Assembly: GCA_003168335.1 (NCBI GenBank)
Contig: PMSM01000014.1
Location: forward strand, 124,001-188,000
Direction: 5' to 3'
Origin: Blastocatellia bacterium
Lineage (GTDB): Bacteria > Acidobacteriota > Blastocatellia > Pyrinomonadales > Pyrinomonadaceae
Length of the DNA: 64,000 nucleotides
The notes beneath the pieces were generated by a model. It saw only the letters and a program-made list of their open reading frames with translations, was not told the DNA's origin and did not search any database. Position 1 is the first letter of the stretch. Every line of letters starts with the position of its first letter. Shown in pieces: positions 1 to 8,658 of the stretch. Made by a program: the position numbers and the translations under genes.

Positions 1-2435
1 GAGCTCCCCTCTTCCTTGTCAGCGTCCTGGCTGTAATAGCTCTGGTGGTAATAGCGCTGGTAGTAATAATAATCGTGCGAGCGCACGCTGACATTGTTCA
101 GCACCACACCGAAAATCTTCGCGCCTACGTCGAGCAGCAATTGGCGCGAGCGACGCACCACGCCGCGCGAACTCTTGCCGCCGTGCACGACCAGGAGCAC
201 CCCGTCCACTACTGATGCGATCAGCACGCCATCGGTGAACGAACTGATGGGCGGCGAGTCGATCACAATGTGCGTAAACTTGCTGCTGAGTACCGCGATG
301 AGTTTGCGCATTTGATCCGAACCGAGCAGTTCTGCCGGATTCGGCGGGATCGGTCCGGCGGTCAAGACGTGCAAACCTGAAGCCTCGTCCCTGGCGATCG
401 TCTGCAACATCTTTTCCTCGGTCATCTCGCTCGAAAGAATCGAGCTGAGCCCTTCCCGCTCAGCCAGATCAAAAATCGAACGCAAACGCGGCCGGCGCAT
501 GTCCGCGTCGATAATCACGACGCTGTTTCCTGTCTGCGCGAGGCTGATCGCCGTATTGACCGCCGTCGTGGTCTTGCCTTCGCCGGGGAGACTGGACGTA
601 ACCAGCAGGGTCCGGGGCGCGCGTCCCGCGGTTGAAAGCAGCACTGAGGTGCGCAATTGCCGGTAAGATTCGGCCAGCGCCGAACGACCATTCACGTGCA
701 GCAGCAATTCAGGATTGCCGCCGTTACTGCCGTTACGCTTTTGTATGGACGTGGCCGATGAAAGCAAACGCCGCCGGGCCGGGCCCGCTCCCATCGCCGG
801 GATCACTGCCAGCGCCGGCAACCGCAGGAACTTTTCGACGTCATCGGTTGAGTGAATGCTGTCGTCGAGATACTCGAGGAACAGCGCCAGACCCACTCCG
901 AGCGCCAGGGCGAGCACAAATGCCAGCATCACCGAGCGCATGCGCGCCGGACCCACCGGAAAGTCAGGCACGATCGCGTAATCAACAATCGAAATGTTGT
1001 TGGGGCGACCGGCCAGGACCACATCGTTCTCTTTCGAGCGCTGGAGCAGACTATCAAGCAGTCCCTTGTTCGTCTCGATCTCCTGTTGCAGGATGCGATA
1101 GTTGATCGCTGCTTCGTTCTGCGTGACGGTCTCGCCCTTCTGCTGATTGAAAGAGGTACGGAGGGCTTGTTCGCGGCTGAGCGACTGGCGATATTTGGTT
1201 TCCAGGTTGGTCAGCAGGGTGCTCGTGTTACGGGTGCGCATCTCGTTCAAATGCTTTTGCACCTCAGCAATCTGCTGATCGACTTCCTTTACTTCCGGTG
1301 CTTCATCGGTAGCGTCAACCAGCAACTGCGCCCGTTTCTGTTTTAGATCCGCCAGCTTCTGCTCCGACTCGTTGACGTCCTTGGCGCCGGCTTCGGCGAG
1401 CGCGCTGGCGGCCCCGGGCGCTTTTGCGGCGTTGTACTCAGCCTCGGCCATCTTGCGATCGTTCTCGGCCTCGAGTAATTGCTTGTTAAGCCCGGCGAGG
1501 CGTTCGACCACGGTGTTTTGACTGGCATCGAGAGAGAGAATCTGATTGCTCTTCGCATAGGCCACCAATTTTTCTTCGTCGGTGCGGATCGTAGCTTGCA
1601 ACTCGGCCACACGCTTGGAGAGAAACTCGCTGGTACTGGTGTTGGTTTCGTTCTTCTTTTCCAGATTGGAACGCACAAAGGCTTCGGCGACCGCGTTGGT
1701 GATCTTCGCGGCAATGTCCGGATCGCCGTGGGTGTAACCGATGTCGATTAGCCGGGTCTCTTTATATATGCCGGCGCGGCTTTCGCGCACTGGTTCAACC
1801 CGCAACCCGCCCTGGAGCGCGCCGACATACGGCGCCAGGCGTTTTGCCTCACCGAGGTCATCGCTGGAACTGGCCGGGGCAACTGTCGCAGTCAGCGGTA
1901 GTTCGTTCGGTTGTTTGCCGGCATCTTTCTTCTCCGGGCCAGACACCCCCCACATCTGCATTATCGTCTTCCAGGTTGAACGAGGTTGTGACGACTGCGG
2001 ACGCAGGAAGGCCTGGTTGTGCTCGAGGTCGAGCGTCTTGACTACGCGCCGCAAAAGACCGGGACTAGTCAGAATTTGCAGCTGGGTGTTGAAGTAAGCC
2101 GGATCGTTCACCGGGCTGTAAATCATGGGCGCGGTTTTTCCCGCGTACATCGGATTATTTTCAAGGTCAACCTGTACGCGCGAAGAGGCTTCGTAAACGT
2201 CTGGTTTGCGGGCGACGTAAATCGTGGCCAGCGTAGTAATCAAGGCGGCCACGCCGATCACCAGCCACAGACGCTTGCGTATCGCCCGCCAGTAGTCCAA
2301 CAGATGGACCTCGCCTTCGAGGCCGGACTCGCCATAGCCATAGGCAGGCGAACGATAAGCCGAGGCCTCGTCCATGCGCCGATCAATGTCACCGGGATCG
2401 TCCTCACGCTTTACCATTTTGGTTGCTTCGTTCAT
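1..2435 (-). CDS. Polysaccharide biosynthesis tyrosine autokinase (Wzc/BY-kinase type), C-terminus beyond the left edge
   Basis: Inner-membrane chain-length regulator fused to a bacterial tyrosine kinase, controlling polymerisation and export of exopolysaccharide. About 811 codons are open from the ATG at 2435 to the left edge, where the frame runs out of the window. A Wzz-type N-terminal domain has a first membrane helix near residues 56-75; a long coiled periplasmic region follows, then a second helix near 498-520. The cytoplasmic kinase shows Walker A 'SSLPGEGKTTTA' near 610-620, Walker A' 'VVIIDADMRRP' near 640 and Walker B 'HIVIDSPP' near 720. A tyrosine-rich tail (YYYYQRYYHQSYY, about 783-800) is the usual autophosphorylation cluster. 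It lies 52 bp downstream of the Wza-like gene on the same strand, the usual wza-wzc pairing. Start chosen at the first ATG, where the Wzz domain begins. Confidence 0.93.
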   Translation of the reverse strand, partial: MNEATKMVKREDDPGDIDRRMDEASAYRSPAYGYGESGLEGEVHLLDYWRAIRKRLWLVIGVAALITTLATIYVARKPDVYEASSRVQVDLENNPMYAGKTAPMIYSPVNDPAYFNTQLQILTSPGLLRRVVKTLDLEHNQAFLRPQSSQPRSTWKTIMQMWGVSGPEKKDAGKQPNELPLTATVAPASSSDDLGEAKRLAPYVGALQGGLRVEPVRESRAGIYKETRLIDIGYTHGDPDIAAKITNAVAEAFVRSNLEKKNETNTSTSEFLSKRVAELQATIRTDEEKLVAYAKSNQILSLDASQNTVVERLAGLNKQLLEAENDRKMAEAEYNAAKAPGAASALAEAGAKDVNESEQKLADLKQKRAQLLVDATDEAPEVKEVDQQIAEVQKHLNEMRTRNTSTLLTNLETKYRQSLSREQALRTSFNQQKGETVTQNEAAINYRILQQEIETNKGLLDSLLQRSKENDVVLAGRPNNISIVDYAIVPDFPVGPARMRSVMLAFVLALALGVGLALFLEYLDDSIHSTDDVEKFLRLPALAVIPAMGAGPARRRLLSSATSIQKRNGSNGGNPELLLHVNGRSALAESYRQLRTSVLLSTAGRAPRTLLVTSSLPGEGKTTTAVNTAISLAQTGNSVVIIDADMRRPRLRSIFDLAEREGLSSILSSEMTEEKMLQTIARDEASGLHVLTAGPIPPNPAELLGSDQMRKLIAVLSSKFTHIVIDSPPISSFTDGVLIASVVDGVLLVVHGGKSSRGVVRRSRQLLLDVGAKIFGVVLNNVSVRSHDYYYYQRYYHQSYYSQDADKEEGS

Positions 2436-2486
2436 TGTTCTACCTTCAAATTCCAAATCTCAAATGTGAGATCTCAAATCGTATAT

Positions 2487-3500
2487 TCAAGGAATTACTC
2501 TTATCGGAAGCTGCGCCATTGAGGGCGCCACAGCACCCACCAAACTTCGGATGATGCTCTTGCCGGTCGACTCCTGCACTTCCACGATGTCGTTAGGCTG
2601 GAGCATGACGTCCTCGGCCCGCTTGCGAGCAATCGCGGTTAGATTCACGTAGATCTCGGACTTTTCACCGCCGGGCTGCTGCCTGACAATGTGTATGTGA
2701 TCTGTCTTGGAGTCTCGCAGCGGGCCACCGGCCATCGCGATAGCGCGCGAGACAGTGATGGGCTCTTTCAGCGGCAGGGACTTCGGACTGTAGACATTCC
2801 CTACGACGTAAACCTGCTCAGCTTCAGGAATCGTCACGATGTCGCCTGATTGCACATAAGGGTTGGCTTTCTCTTCACCGCGCAGCGTATCGTTCAGGCG
2901 CAAAGTGATAAACGCGCCTTCGCCCGAGGGGGAATCAGCGCTATCTCCGCAGATATCCGTCCGCGGCGCCCGCACAATATTAATAGTTTGTCCGGCTTTG
3001 TCCGACGGTCCCTTGGCAAAGCTCAGCAGCTCGAGTAAGCGCATGCGCCGCTGCATCTGGTACCGGCCCTGTTCGTTGACGGCGCCGATCAAGGCGACTT
3101 CGCGCGCGTGATACTCCTTAAGGAAAACATCGACCTGCGCGTTGCGATAATATTTTAGATAGCGCCGGGAGATCTCTGTCGCCAGTTCGCCCTCACTCTT
3201 GCACGCCGCCTGAATCTCTCCGTCGATCAGCGGCATGCGGATCATTCCGTTGCCATCAACACGCACCGCGTCGCGCGAGAGTTGTGGGCGATTCATGATC
3301 CGTATGTCCAGCACATCACCCGCGCCAATGCGATATCGTTGACCCGCTTGCGCCGCCGGATCTGATGAGGGCGCCGCCTGAGTCGGCGGGGGCTTCGAGT
3401 CCCCGGATTGAGCTTTCGCCGTGGAAGCCAAACCGAAGGCTACGAATGCCGTCAGCACTGCGCCATAGATGAACCGGAGATGATTGCGATTGTCTTTCAT
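2487..3500 (-). CDS. Polysaccharide export outer-membrane protein (Wza-like, SLBB domains)
   Basis: Periplasmic/outer-membrane polysaccharide export protein of 337 residues. The ATG at 3500 is followed by a signal peptide (about 1-31, ending near STAKAQ). A poly-export domain follows ('YRIGAGDVLDIRIMNRP', about 55-140), then SLBB-like segments, including 'EVALIGAVNEQGRYQMQ' and 'VYVVGNVYSPKSLPL'. The frame is open further upstream to about 3806, but that extension overlaps the small gene at 3506-3778 in another frame and lacks a signal peptide at its start, so it is rejected. No lipobox cysteine is visible at the signal cleavage site, unlike E. coli Wza. It sits between the small upstream gene (5-bp gap) and the tyrosine autokinase and probably forms an operon with both. 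Confidence 0.9.
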   Translation of the reverse strand: MKDNRNHLRFIYGAVLTAFVAFGLASTAKAQSGDSKPPPTQAAPSSDPAAQAGQRYRIGAGDVLDIRIMNRPQLSRDAVRVDGNGMIRMPLIDGEIQAACKSEGELATEISRRYLKYYRNAQVDVFLKEYHAREVALIGAVNEQGRYQMQRRMRLLELLSFAKGPSDKAGQTINIVRAPRTDICGDSADSPSGEGAFITLRLNDTLRGEEKANPYVQSGDIVTIPEAEQVYVVGNVYSPKSLPLKEPITVSRAIAMAGGPLRDSKTDHIHIVRQQPGGEKSEIYVNLTAIARKRAEDVMLQPNDIVEVQESTGKSIIRSLVGAVAPSMAQLPIRVIP

Positions 3501-3505
3501 GGTGT

Positions 3506-3778
3506 TCACTTTCCACCGAGGCCGATGCGTCGCGAAAGCAAGGCTTCGCGCATGTGATTGGGGTGGGCCAGGTTCAGCACCGTATTGCTGACCAGTACCA
3601 GCAACTCTCCGTGCTCGCGCAGAAACGTGCCGGTGAGCGGGCTGTCGTCGGTCTTGACGATGACTCCTTCCCTTACCCACTGCCAGAATTGCTTCTGCGT
3701 GGTCCAGAACTCTTTGCGGTCGCGGCAAATGATCAGCGCCGTTTTCCTCTTCTTCTTTTTCTTTTCTTTCTTTGGCAT
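3506..3778 (-). CDS. Small unknown protein upstream of the Wza-like gene
   Basis: A 90-residue protein with a strongly basic, lysine-rich N-terminus (MPKKEKKKKKRK), then a compact region with 'RDRKEFWTTQKQFWQWVREG' and 'LREHGELLVLVSNTVLN'. No signal peptide or membrane helix is seen and I do not recognise the family. It ends 5 bp before the start of the Wza-like gene, so it is probably the first gene of the exopolysaccharide operon and may be translationally coupled to it. A regulatory or adaptor role in polysaccharide export is only a guess from position. The coding call rests on this position and on the coherent amino-acid composition. Confidence 0.6.
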   Translation of the reverse strand: MPKKEKKKKKRKTALIICRDRKEFWTTQKQFWQWVREGVIVKTDDSPLTGTFLREHGELLVLVSNTVLNLAHPNHMREALLSRRIGLGGK

Positions 3779-3910
3779 TTCGTTCTCGATCGGACCCTAA
3801 ACACACTTTCCCCTCAAGCGTGCTCTGCTCGATAAACTCAAAGACCGAGAAGACGCGCGGCGACCCCGAAGGGAAACCTCTTTAGCGAGGCAGCTTCAAA
3901 TTTTCAAAAG

Positions 3911-3988
3911 TGGCACAGACTTCAGTCTGTGACTCTCATCATCTTCAATTTCCTCGAAGGGGGACATCACAGACTGAAGTCTGTGCCA
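3911..3988. repeat. Paired inverted repeat, family E (core CAGACTTCAGTCTG)
   Basis: Perfect 22-bp inverted arms (3911-3932 and 3967-3988) around a 34-bp spacer; each arm is itself nearly palindromic. The right arm supplies the last codons and TGA stop of the LuxR-type gene (…GTDFSL). The same core appears as the inner pair of the nested element at 62818-62941. Confidence 0.9.
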
Positions 3989-4638
3989 ACGCCATCTCGA
4001 AACAGACGTGAGACCAACTCAGCACGTCGCTTGACGCCAAACTTCACAAAGATATTTCGCAAATGAAACTTCACTGTCTGTTCGCTTACCTGCAATCTGG
4101 TTCCGATCTCGGCATTGGTAAATCCCTGCGCGCAGCACAGCGCAACTTGCGCTTCTCGACGGCTCAAGCTGGCGACATCGACCACCCGCTTAACTGCCCG
4201 TCCCAGCGCTCCGATGCCGTGTTCGTCTTCCCATCCTTTCGGGTAAGCAGGCAAACCGACCGCGCGGCGCCGGGCCAGGATCTCTTCCGGAGAGAAAACC
4301 AGAAAGACCAGCGGCGGCTGGTGGCCGGCATTGTGGCCGGCGACCCGTTGTCGTTCGATGCTGAGTTTGTTGACGAGACCGGTCACACCCCGACGCACTG
4401 TACTGTAGCCATTTATGCCGGTCAGGCTCATTAGGCGACGCGTGGTTATCGCGGCGACGCGCGTTCCGACAGTCGCAATTTCAGCCAACATCGCGGAATA
4501 AAGTTGGTGTTCGGTTACCGTGTGACTAAGCGTGACCAGGGCCATTGCCTGCTCGGCGAGAGAGTGTTCTGGATTCTCTCCTAAAGAGTAGGTTGCTGGA
4601 GCGAAGGCCGCCGAAGTTAATCCCTTGCCACTATGCAT
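3967..4638 (-). CDS. LuxR-family transcriptional regulator
   Basis: A 223-residue DNA-binding regulator. The C-terminal 65 or so residues form a typical LuxR/GerE helix-turn-helix: 'LSRREAQVALCCAQGFT' followed by 'SEQTVKFHLRNIFVKFGV'. The N-terminal part (about 25-140) is not a receiver domain and I do not recognise it; it may be a small sensing domain. It stands alone, divergent from mutS and downstream of nothing on its strand, next to the exopolysaccharide operon, which it might control (inference). The last six residues (GTDFSL) and the stop codon are encoded by the arm of a repeat element, so the original C-terminus has probably been replaced. Confidence 0.85.
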   Translation of the reverse strand: MHSGKGLTSAAFAPATYSLGENPEHSLAEQAMALVTLSHTVTEHQLYSAMLAEIATVGTRVAAITTRRLMSLTGINGYSTVRRGVTGLVNKLSIERQRVAGHNAGHQPPLVFLVFSPEEILARRRAVGLPAYPKGWEDEHGIGALGRAVKRVVDVASLSRREAQVALCCAQGFTNAEIGTRLQVSEQTVKFHLRNIFVKFGVKRRAELVSRLFRDGVGTDFSL

Positions 4639-4950
4639 TTGTGTGTTCTCGGAATCGCGAAGGCCGGAGGGGCGAAAGCCGGCACGGAAATCTCGAAGCT
4701 GCTGTGCTTGCTAGAGGCCGCCGATGCGTTCTAAACCCCGCTCGCATCAGGGTCCCGGTCCATTTCATTCGATTAGGGGCAAGAGACTAAATGGTTTGGT
4801 TCTGAACTGTCAAGAACATTTACCGAATCCTCCTTTTAGCAACTATTGATCGTACTTGCACCCTGCTTACTTACGATGTAGGCTTCTTCGCTCTCGCAAA
4901 CCAGGGGATACAAAGCCCGCTTTGATCGCAGATCTCTCACTGGCACAGGA
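4639..4950. other. Divergent gap between the LuxR-type gene and mutS
   Basis: This 312-bp gap must hold the promoters of both divergent genes. I find no convincing -35/-10 pair with correct spacing, no riboswitch-like fold and no repeat element. The A+T-rich part is about 4785-4880. Confidence 0.5.
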
Positions 4951-7746
4951 ATGACTGCTGGTAACACCACTCCAATGGTTCGACAATATCGGGAGCTGAA
5001 ATCTCAGCATCCCGGGACGCTGCTTTTCTTCCGTTTGGGAGATTTCTATGAATTGTTCTTTGAAGACGCAGTAATTGGCGCGCGGGAATTGCAGATTACG
5101 CTGACGGCGCGGCACAAAGAACGCGGCGATCCCATGCCCATGTGCGGTGTGCCGCATCATTCAGCCGCAAACTACATCGCCAAACTCGTGCGCAAAGGCT
5201 ATCGCGTGGCTATCTGCGAACAGACCGAGGAGGCATCAAAAACGAAAAAGCTGGTGCGCCGCGAAGTCGTCCGCGTGGTAACGCCCGGAACGCCAATCGA
5301 TCCGCAATTGCTCGAGCCACGCGAATCCGTCTACCTCGCCGGCGTCTGTGCGAGCGGAGAGACAGTCGGAGCGGCTTTTCTTGACATCTCAACCGGAGAA
5401 TTTCGGGCGACGCAGGCGAGCGGACCCGATGCCTGGCCGCGGATAGTTGCCGACATCGAGTCGTACGGGCCGCGTGAGCTTCTCTTCCCTGCTTCGCTGG
5501 GACCACTCGTGCGAGCGGGTTTTGCGAATACGCCACACACGGCGCTGCTGCCGTTGCATGCATCCCCGCAGTCTTCCGAGCTAACGAACGGGACCGATGG
5601 GAACCGTCCTGACATAGTTACTCCGGACGTTTATGCCGGCGCGACGCTCACATCGCTTGATGACTGGCTCTGGCAGCGCGAAGACAGCGCGGCCTTACTA
5701 ACCAAACAATTCGGTGCGCGCTCGCTGGACGGGTACGGCTTGACGGGCAAGAGCGAAGCAATTCGGGCGGCGGGATCGTGTTTGCGGTATGCGCAGCAAA
5801 CGCAACGCGCGGGGGCAGCGCACATCAGTGACATCATCTATTTCGAACCACAGGATCACCTCGTCCTCGACCACATCACCGTCCGCAACCTGGAACTCGT
5901 CGAGGCACTCGGCGGGACTGGCGTAACGCGTTCCCTGCTGGACGTTATCGATGAAACCGTAACCGGCATGGGCGCACGCCTACTGCGTTCGTGGCTCCTG
6001 CGCCCATCGGTCAGGCGCGGCGAGATCGAAGCCCGGCATAGCGCCGTCGCGGAACTTCATGGTTCGCATATGAAGCGCGACGGACTGCGAAGTCTTTTGA
6101 AAGAAGTCGCGGACGTCGAACGCCTCACGGGTCGTCTGAATCTTGGTTCGGCTACCCCTCGGGATCTCGTGGCGCTGCGCCGGTCCCTCGATCAAGTGCC
6201 GCTGCTTAGAGAGATCCTGGCTAAGTGTCAGTCGTCTTTGTTGCAAGTCCTCAATGACTCAACCGATGAGCTTGCCGACGTGCGCGCGCTGCTCGCGGCG
6301 GCAATCGAAGACGATCCTCCTGCGAAGGTTGTCGAAGGTGGCGTGATCAGAAATGGATACTCGACAGAGCTTGATGAATTGCGCGCACTCAGTCGTAACG
6401 CGAAACAAACTATCGCGGCCCTCGAGGCGGACGAACGCGCGCGCACCGGCATCGGTTCACTGCGCATTCGTTACAACAATGTCTTCGGTTACTTCATTGA
6501 AGTGTCCAAAGCGAACGCAGCGCGCGTCCCGGAGGATTACGAGCGGAGGCAGACGCTGGCGAACGCCGAAAGATTTACCACCGCGGCGCTGAAAGAATGG
6601 GAAAGCAAAGTGCTCGGCGCGGAAGAGCGCATTCTGCAACTGGAATCAGAAATCTTTGGAACGATCTGCCGGCAGGTAGCAGCCGAAACCTCTCGGATCC
6701 AGGCGACGGCGCGGGCTCTCGCGTGCCTCGATGGCCTCTCTGCGCTGGCGGAAACAGCCGTGCGACGCCGGTACGCTCTGCCGACCATGCATGACGGTGA
6801 TGAGATTGAGATCGTGTCTGGCCGGCATCCGGTGATCGAGGTCTTCAACGAAGAGCCGTTTATTCCGAATAGCGTCTATCTCAACAACTCGACCGACCGC
6901 TTGCTGATCATCACCGGTCCGAATATGGGCGGCAAGAGCACGGTGCTGCGGCAAACAGCGGTAATCTGCATCCTGGCCCAGATGGGTTCATTCGTCCCCG
7001 CGGAAAAGGCGCGCCTGCCCATGCTGGATCGAGTCTGGACGCGCGTGGGAGCGTCGGACGATCTCGCTCGCGGCCGTTCGACGTTTATGGTGGAGATGAC
7101 CGAGACAGCGGCGATCCTGCACAGCGCCACGCCGCGTTCGCTCGTGCTGCTGGACGAAATTGGCCGCGGCACGGCCACGTTCGACGGTCTTTCAATCGCC
7201 TGGGCCGTGGCCGAATACCTGCATGATTCGCCCGAGCATGCCGCGAAGACTTTGTTCGCTACGCACTATCACGAACTGACCGAACTGGCCGAACGATTAC
7301 CCGGTGCGCAGAACTATCAAATCACGGCGACTGAACGCGAAGGCGAAGTGGTCTTTCTGCATCGACTCGAACGGGGTCGCGCTTCAAAGTCTTACGGCAT
7401 CGAAGTCGCGCGCCTCGCCGGCATGCCTCCGGCGGCGCTGGCACGCGCGCGCGAAGTGCTACAGCGTTTGGAGCGTTATGAGCTGGACGTGTTTTCCGAA
7501 GAAGAGACCGCGGTTCACCTGGAACGGACGATTGCAGCCGGAGCCAGTGCCTCATCCACCGACGACGATCGATCTCTGACCCGGGCTGCTACCCAAGCTG
7601 GGCGTCGCCGCCGCGCCGCACAATCATCGCTATTTGACCTGGCGAATCAGAGAGTCGTGGATGAGCTGCGCGCAGCGGAGCTGGAAGAATTGTCGCCGGA
7701 AGAGGCCAGGCAACTGCTGCGCGATTTGCGCAAACAACTTCTCTGA
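4951..7746 (+). CDS. mutS: DNA mismatch repair protein MutS
   Basis: Recognises mismatched bases and starts methyl-independent mismatch repair with MutL. The 931-residue length is somewhat longer than E. coli MutS (853). The N-terminal mismatch-binding motif 'GDFYELF' carries the Phe-x-Glu wedge (about residues 30-36). The core, lever and clamp follow. The ATPase shows Walker A 'GPNMGGKST' near 655, then 'RSTFMVEMTE' and the Walker B/signature stretch 'LVLLDEIGRGTATFDG'. A long C-terminal tail after about 840 ends in 'EARQLLRDLRKQLL'. The ATG at 4951 fits the usual family N-terminus ('TPMVRQY' at residues 7-13). No mutL lies next to it. It converges on the HARE-HTH gene, with a hairpin element between them. 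Confidence 0.97.
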   Translation: MTAGNTTPMVRQYRELKSQHPGTLLFFRLGDFYELFFEDAVIGARELQITLTARHKERGDPMPMCGVPHHSAANYIAKLVRKGYRVAICEQTEEASKTKKLVRREVVRVVTPGTPIDPQLLEPRESVYLAGVCASGETVGAAFLDISTGEFRATQASGPDAWPRIVADIESYGPRELLFPASLGPLVRAGFANTPHTALLPLHASPQSSELTNGTDGNRPDIVTPDVYAGATLTSLDDWLWQREDSAALLTKQFGARSLDGYGLTGKSEAIRAAGSCLRYAQQTQRAGAAHISDIIYFEPQDHLVLDHITVRNLELVEALGGTGVTRSLLDVIDETVTGMGARLLRSWLLRPSVRRGEIEARHSAVAELHGSHMKRDGLRSLLKEVADVERLTGRLNLGSATPRDLVALRRSLDQVPLLREILAKCQSSLLQVLNDSTDELADVRALLAAAIEDDPPAKVVEGGVIRNGYSTELDELRALSRNAKQTIAALEADERARTGIGSLRIRYNNVFGYFIEVSKANAARVPEDYERRQTLANAERFTTAALKEWESKVLGAEERILQLESEIFGTICRQVAAETSRIQATARALACLDGLSALAETAVRRRYALPTMHDGDEIEIVSGRHPVIEVFNEEPFIPNSVYLNNSTDRLLIITGPNMGGKSTVLRQTAVICILAQMGSFVPAEKARLPMLDRVWTRVGASDDLARGRSTFMVEMTETAAILHSATPRSLVLLDEIGRGTATFDGLSIAWAVAEYLHDSPEHAAKTLFATHYHELTELAERLPGAQNYQITATEREGEVVFLHRLERGRASKSYGIEVARLAGMPPAALARAREVLQRLERYELDVFSEEETAVHLERTIAAGASASSTDDDRSLTRAATQAGRRRRAAQSSLFDLANQRVVDELRAAELEELSPEEARQLLRDLRKQLL

Positions 7747-7777
7747 CGCAGTTGTTAGGAGGCTGGCACCTATTGCT

Positions 7778-7897
7778 GGGAGCGCGGACTTCCCGTCCGC
7801 ATTGAGCGCGTCAGCGCGAACAGATTCCCTTCGAGTTATCTTTATGAAGTTGGACGCGAGTTTCACTCGCGTGTGCGGACGGGACGTCCGCGCTCCC
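7778..7897. repeat. Paired inverted repeat, family C (core GGGAGCGCGGAC)
   Basis: 23-bp arms at 7778-7800 and 7875-7897 match with one mismatch; the 74-bp interior also has a short self-complementary part. A second copy lies at 17684-17798. It sits between two convergent gene ends, where its hairpin could act as a bidirectional terminator (inference). Confidence 0.88.
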
Positions 7898-7900
7898 GCA

Positions 7901-8485
7901 TCACGACGCCTTGGCCACATCTCGAATAACGAGATCAAATGTGCCGGGAGCTACCTTGCGAAAGCGTGTGTTGCGATTCAGTGAGACAGCGATACTGATG
8001 GTGGGGTTGTGGCCGGTAAAGCTGAACCCGCCTTCCATCAGGATATTGTAGATTTCATTTACGTGCAGTGGGCCACCTGCCTCGCGCAAGATCATCGTTG
8101 TCGCCTGGGGAATAGTACGATCAAAAAAGCGATCGCTGGTGGGGTCAATATTACTTCGCACCACCGGCACGTTGTGCCTCTGTGGCCCGCTGTGATGTAT
8201 CTGCTGAGAGAGTTCGGCCTGGGCCAGGCGCCGCTGCAACTCCATTTCGAGTTCTCCGACCGAAGTCGTACCCACAGCAGTTGCTGGTCCGCTCATCACG
8301 TTCGATAACAGACGAAAGATGGCGGCCTCAGTCTGGCCGGCGAGCGTGTCCATCTCGGCCAACTCACCCCGAATAATCTCCGACTCTGACTCTAATTCAG
8401 CCAGACGCGCGGCCAGACGCGTGCGCGCCCCTCGCGATTGACGCAAGCTCTGTTCAAGTCTGGCGATCAGTGTCTCGTTAGCCAT
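7901..8485 (-). CDS. Coiled-coil protein with C-terminal HARE-HTH-like winged helix
   Basis: A 194-residue protein. Residues 1-50 are rich in Glu, Arg and Leu ('RLEQSLRQSRGARTRLAARL') and should form a coiled coil. Residues 125-190 ('LREAGGPLHVNEIYNILMEG', then 'FRKVAPGTFDLV') resemble the HARE-HTH/RNA polymerase delta-type winged helix, which is found with DNA-modification and chromatin proteins. A DNA-binding role is inferred from that resemblance; no catalytic motif is present. It appears monocistronic, transcribed toward mutS, with a repeat element just past its stop and another upstream. Confidence 0.7.
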   Translation of the reverse strand: MANETLIARLEQSLRQSRGARTRLAARLAELESESEIIRGELAEMDTLAGQTEAAIFRLLSNVMSGPATAVGTTSVGELEMELQRRLAQAELSQQIHHSGPQRHNVPVVRSNIDPTSDRFFDRTIPQATTMILREAGGPLHVNEIYNILMEGGFSFTGHNPTISIAVSLNRNTRFRKVAPGTFDLVIRDVAKAS

Positions 8486-8546
8486 AAGACCTGCGCAATT
8501 CTAGATTGATAACGGCCAATTTTCAATGTTTGTTGTCACAACGTAC

Positions 8547-8630
8547 GTTTAGAGGCGGGCTACTGCCCGCCCGATCGCGTCCACATACTCGAAAAACCAA
8601 GGCCCGGCGGGCGGTAGCCCGCCGCTAAAC
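8547..8630. repeat. Paired inverted repeat, family B (core GGGCTACTGCCCG)
   Basis: 25-bp arms 8547-8571 and 8606-8630, each starting or ending in the GTTTAG/CTAAAC type border. The arms are identical to those of the element at 61144-61209; related copies lie at 22949, 51549 and 53739. Confidence 0.9.
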
Positions 8631-8658
8631 AAACGTTCATAAGAAGTCGGAATTGAAT

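Noticed and set aside
632-2097. Several plus-strand open frames of 120-165 codons
   Set aside because: All lie opposite the tyrosine autokinase, which is supported by Walker motifs and membrane helices throughout.
3501-3806. N-terminal extension of the Wza-like protein
   Set aside because: The extension overlaps a separate small gene in another frame and moves the signal peptide to an internal position.
4846-4877. Promoter TTGATC/TACGAT before mutS
   Set aside because: The spacing is 20 bp and both hexamers are weak, so it is not better than chance.
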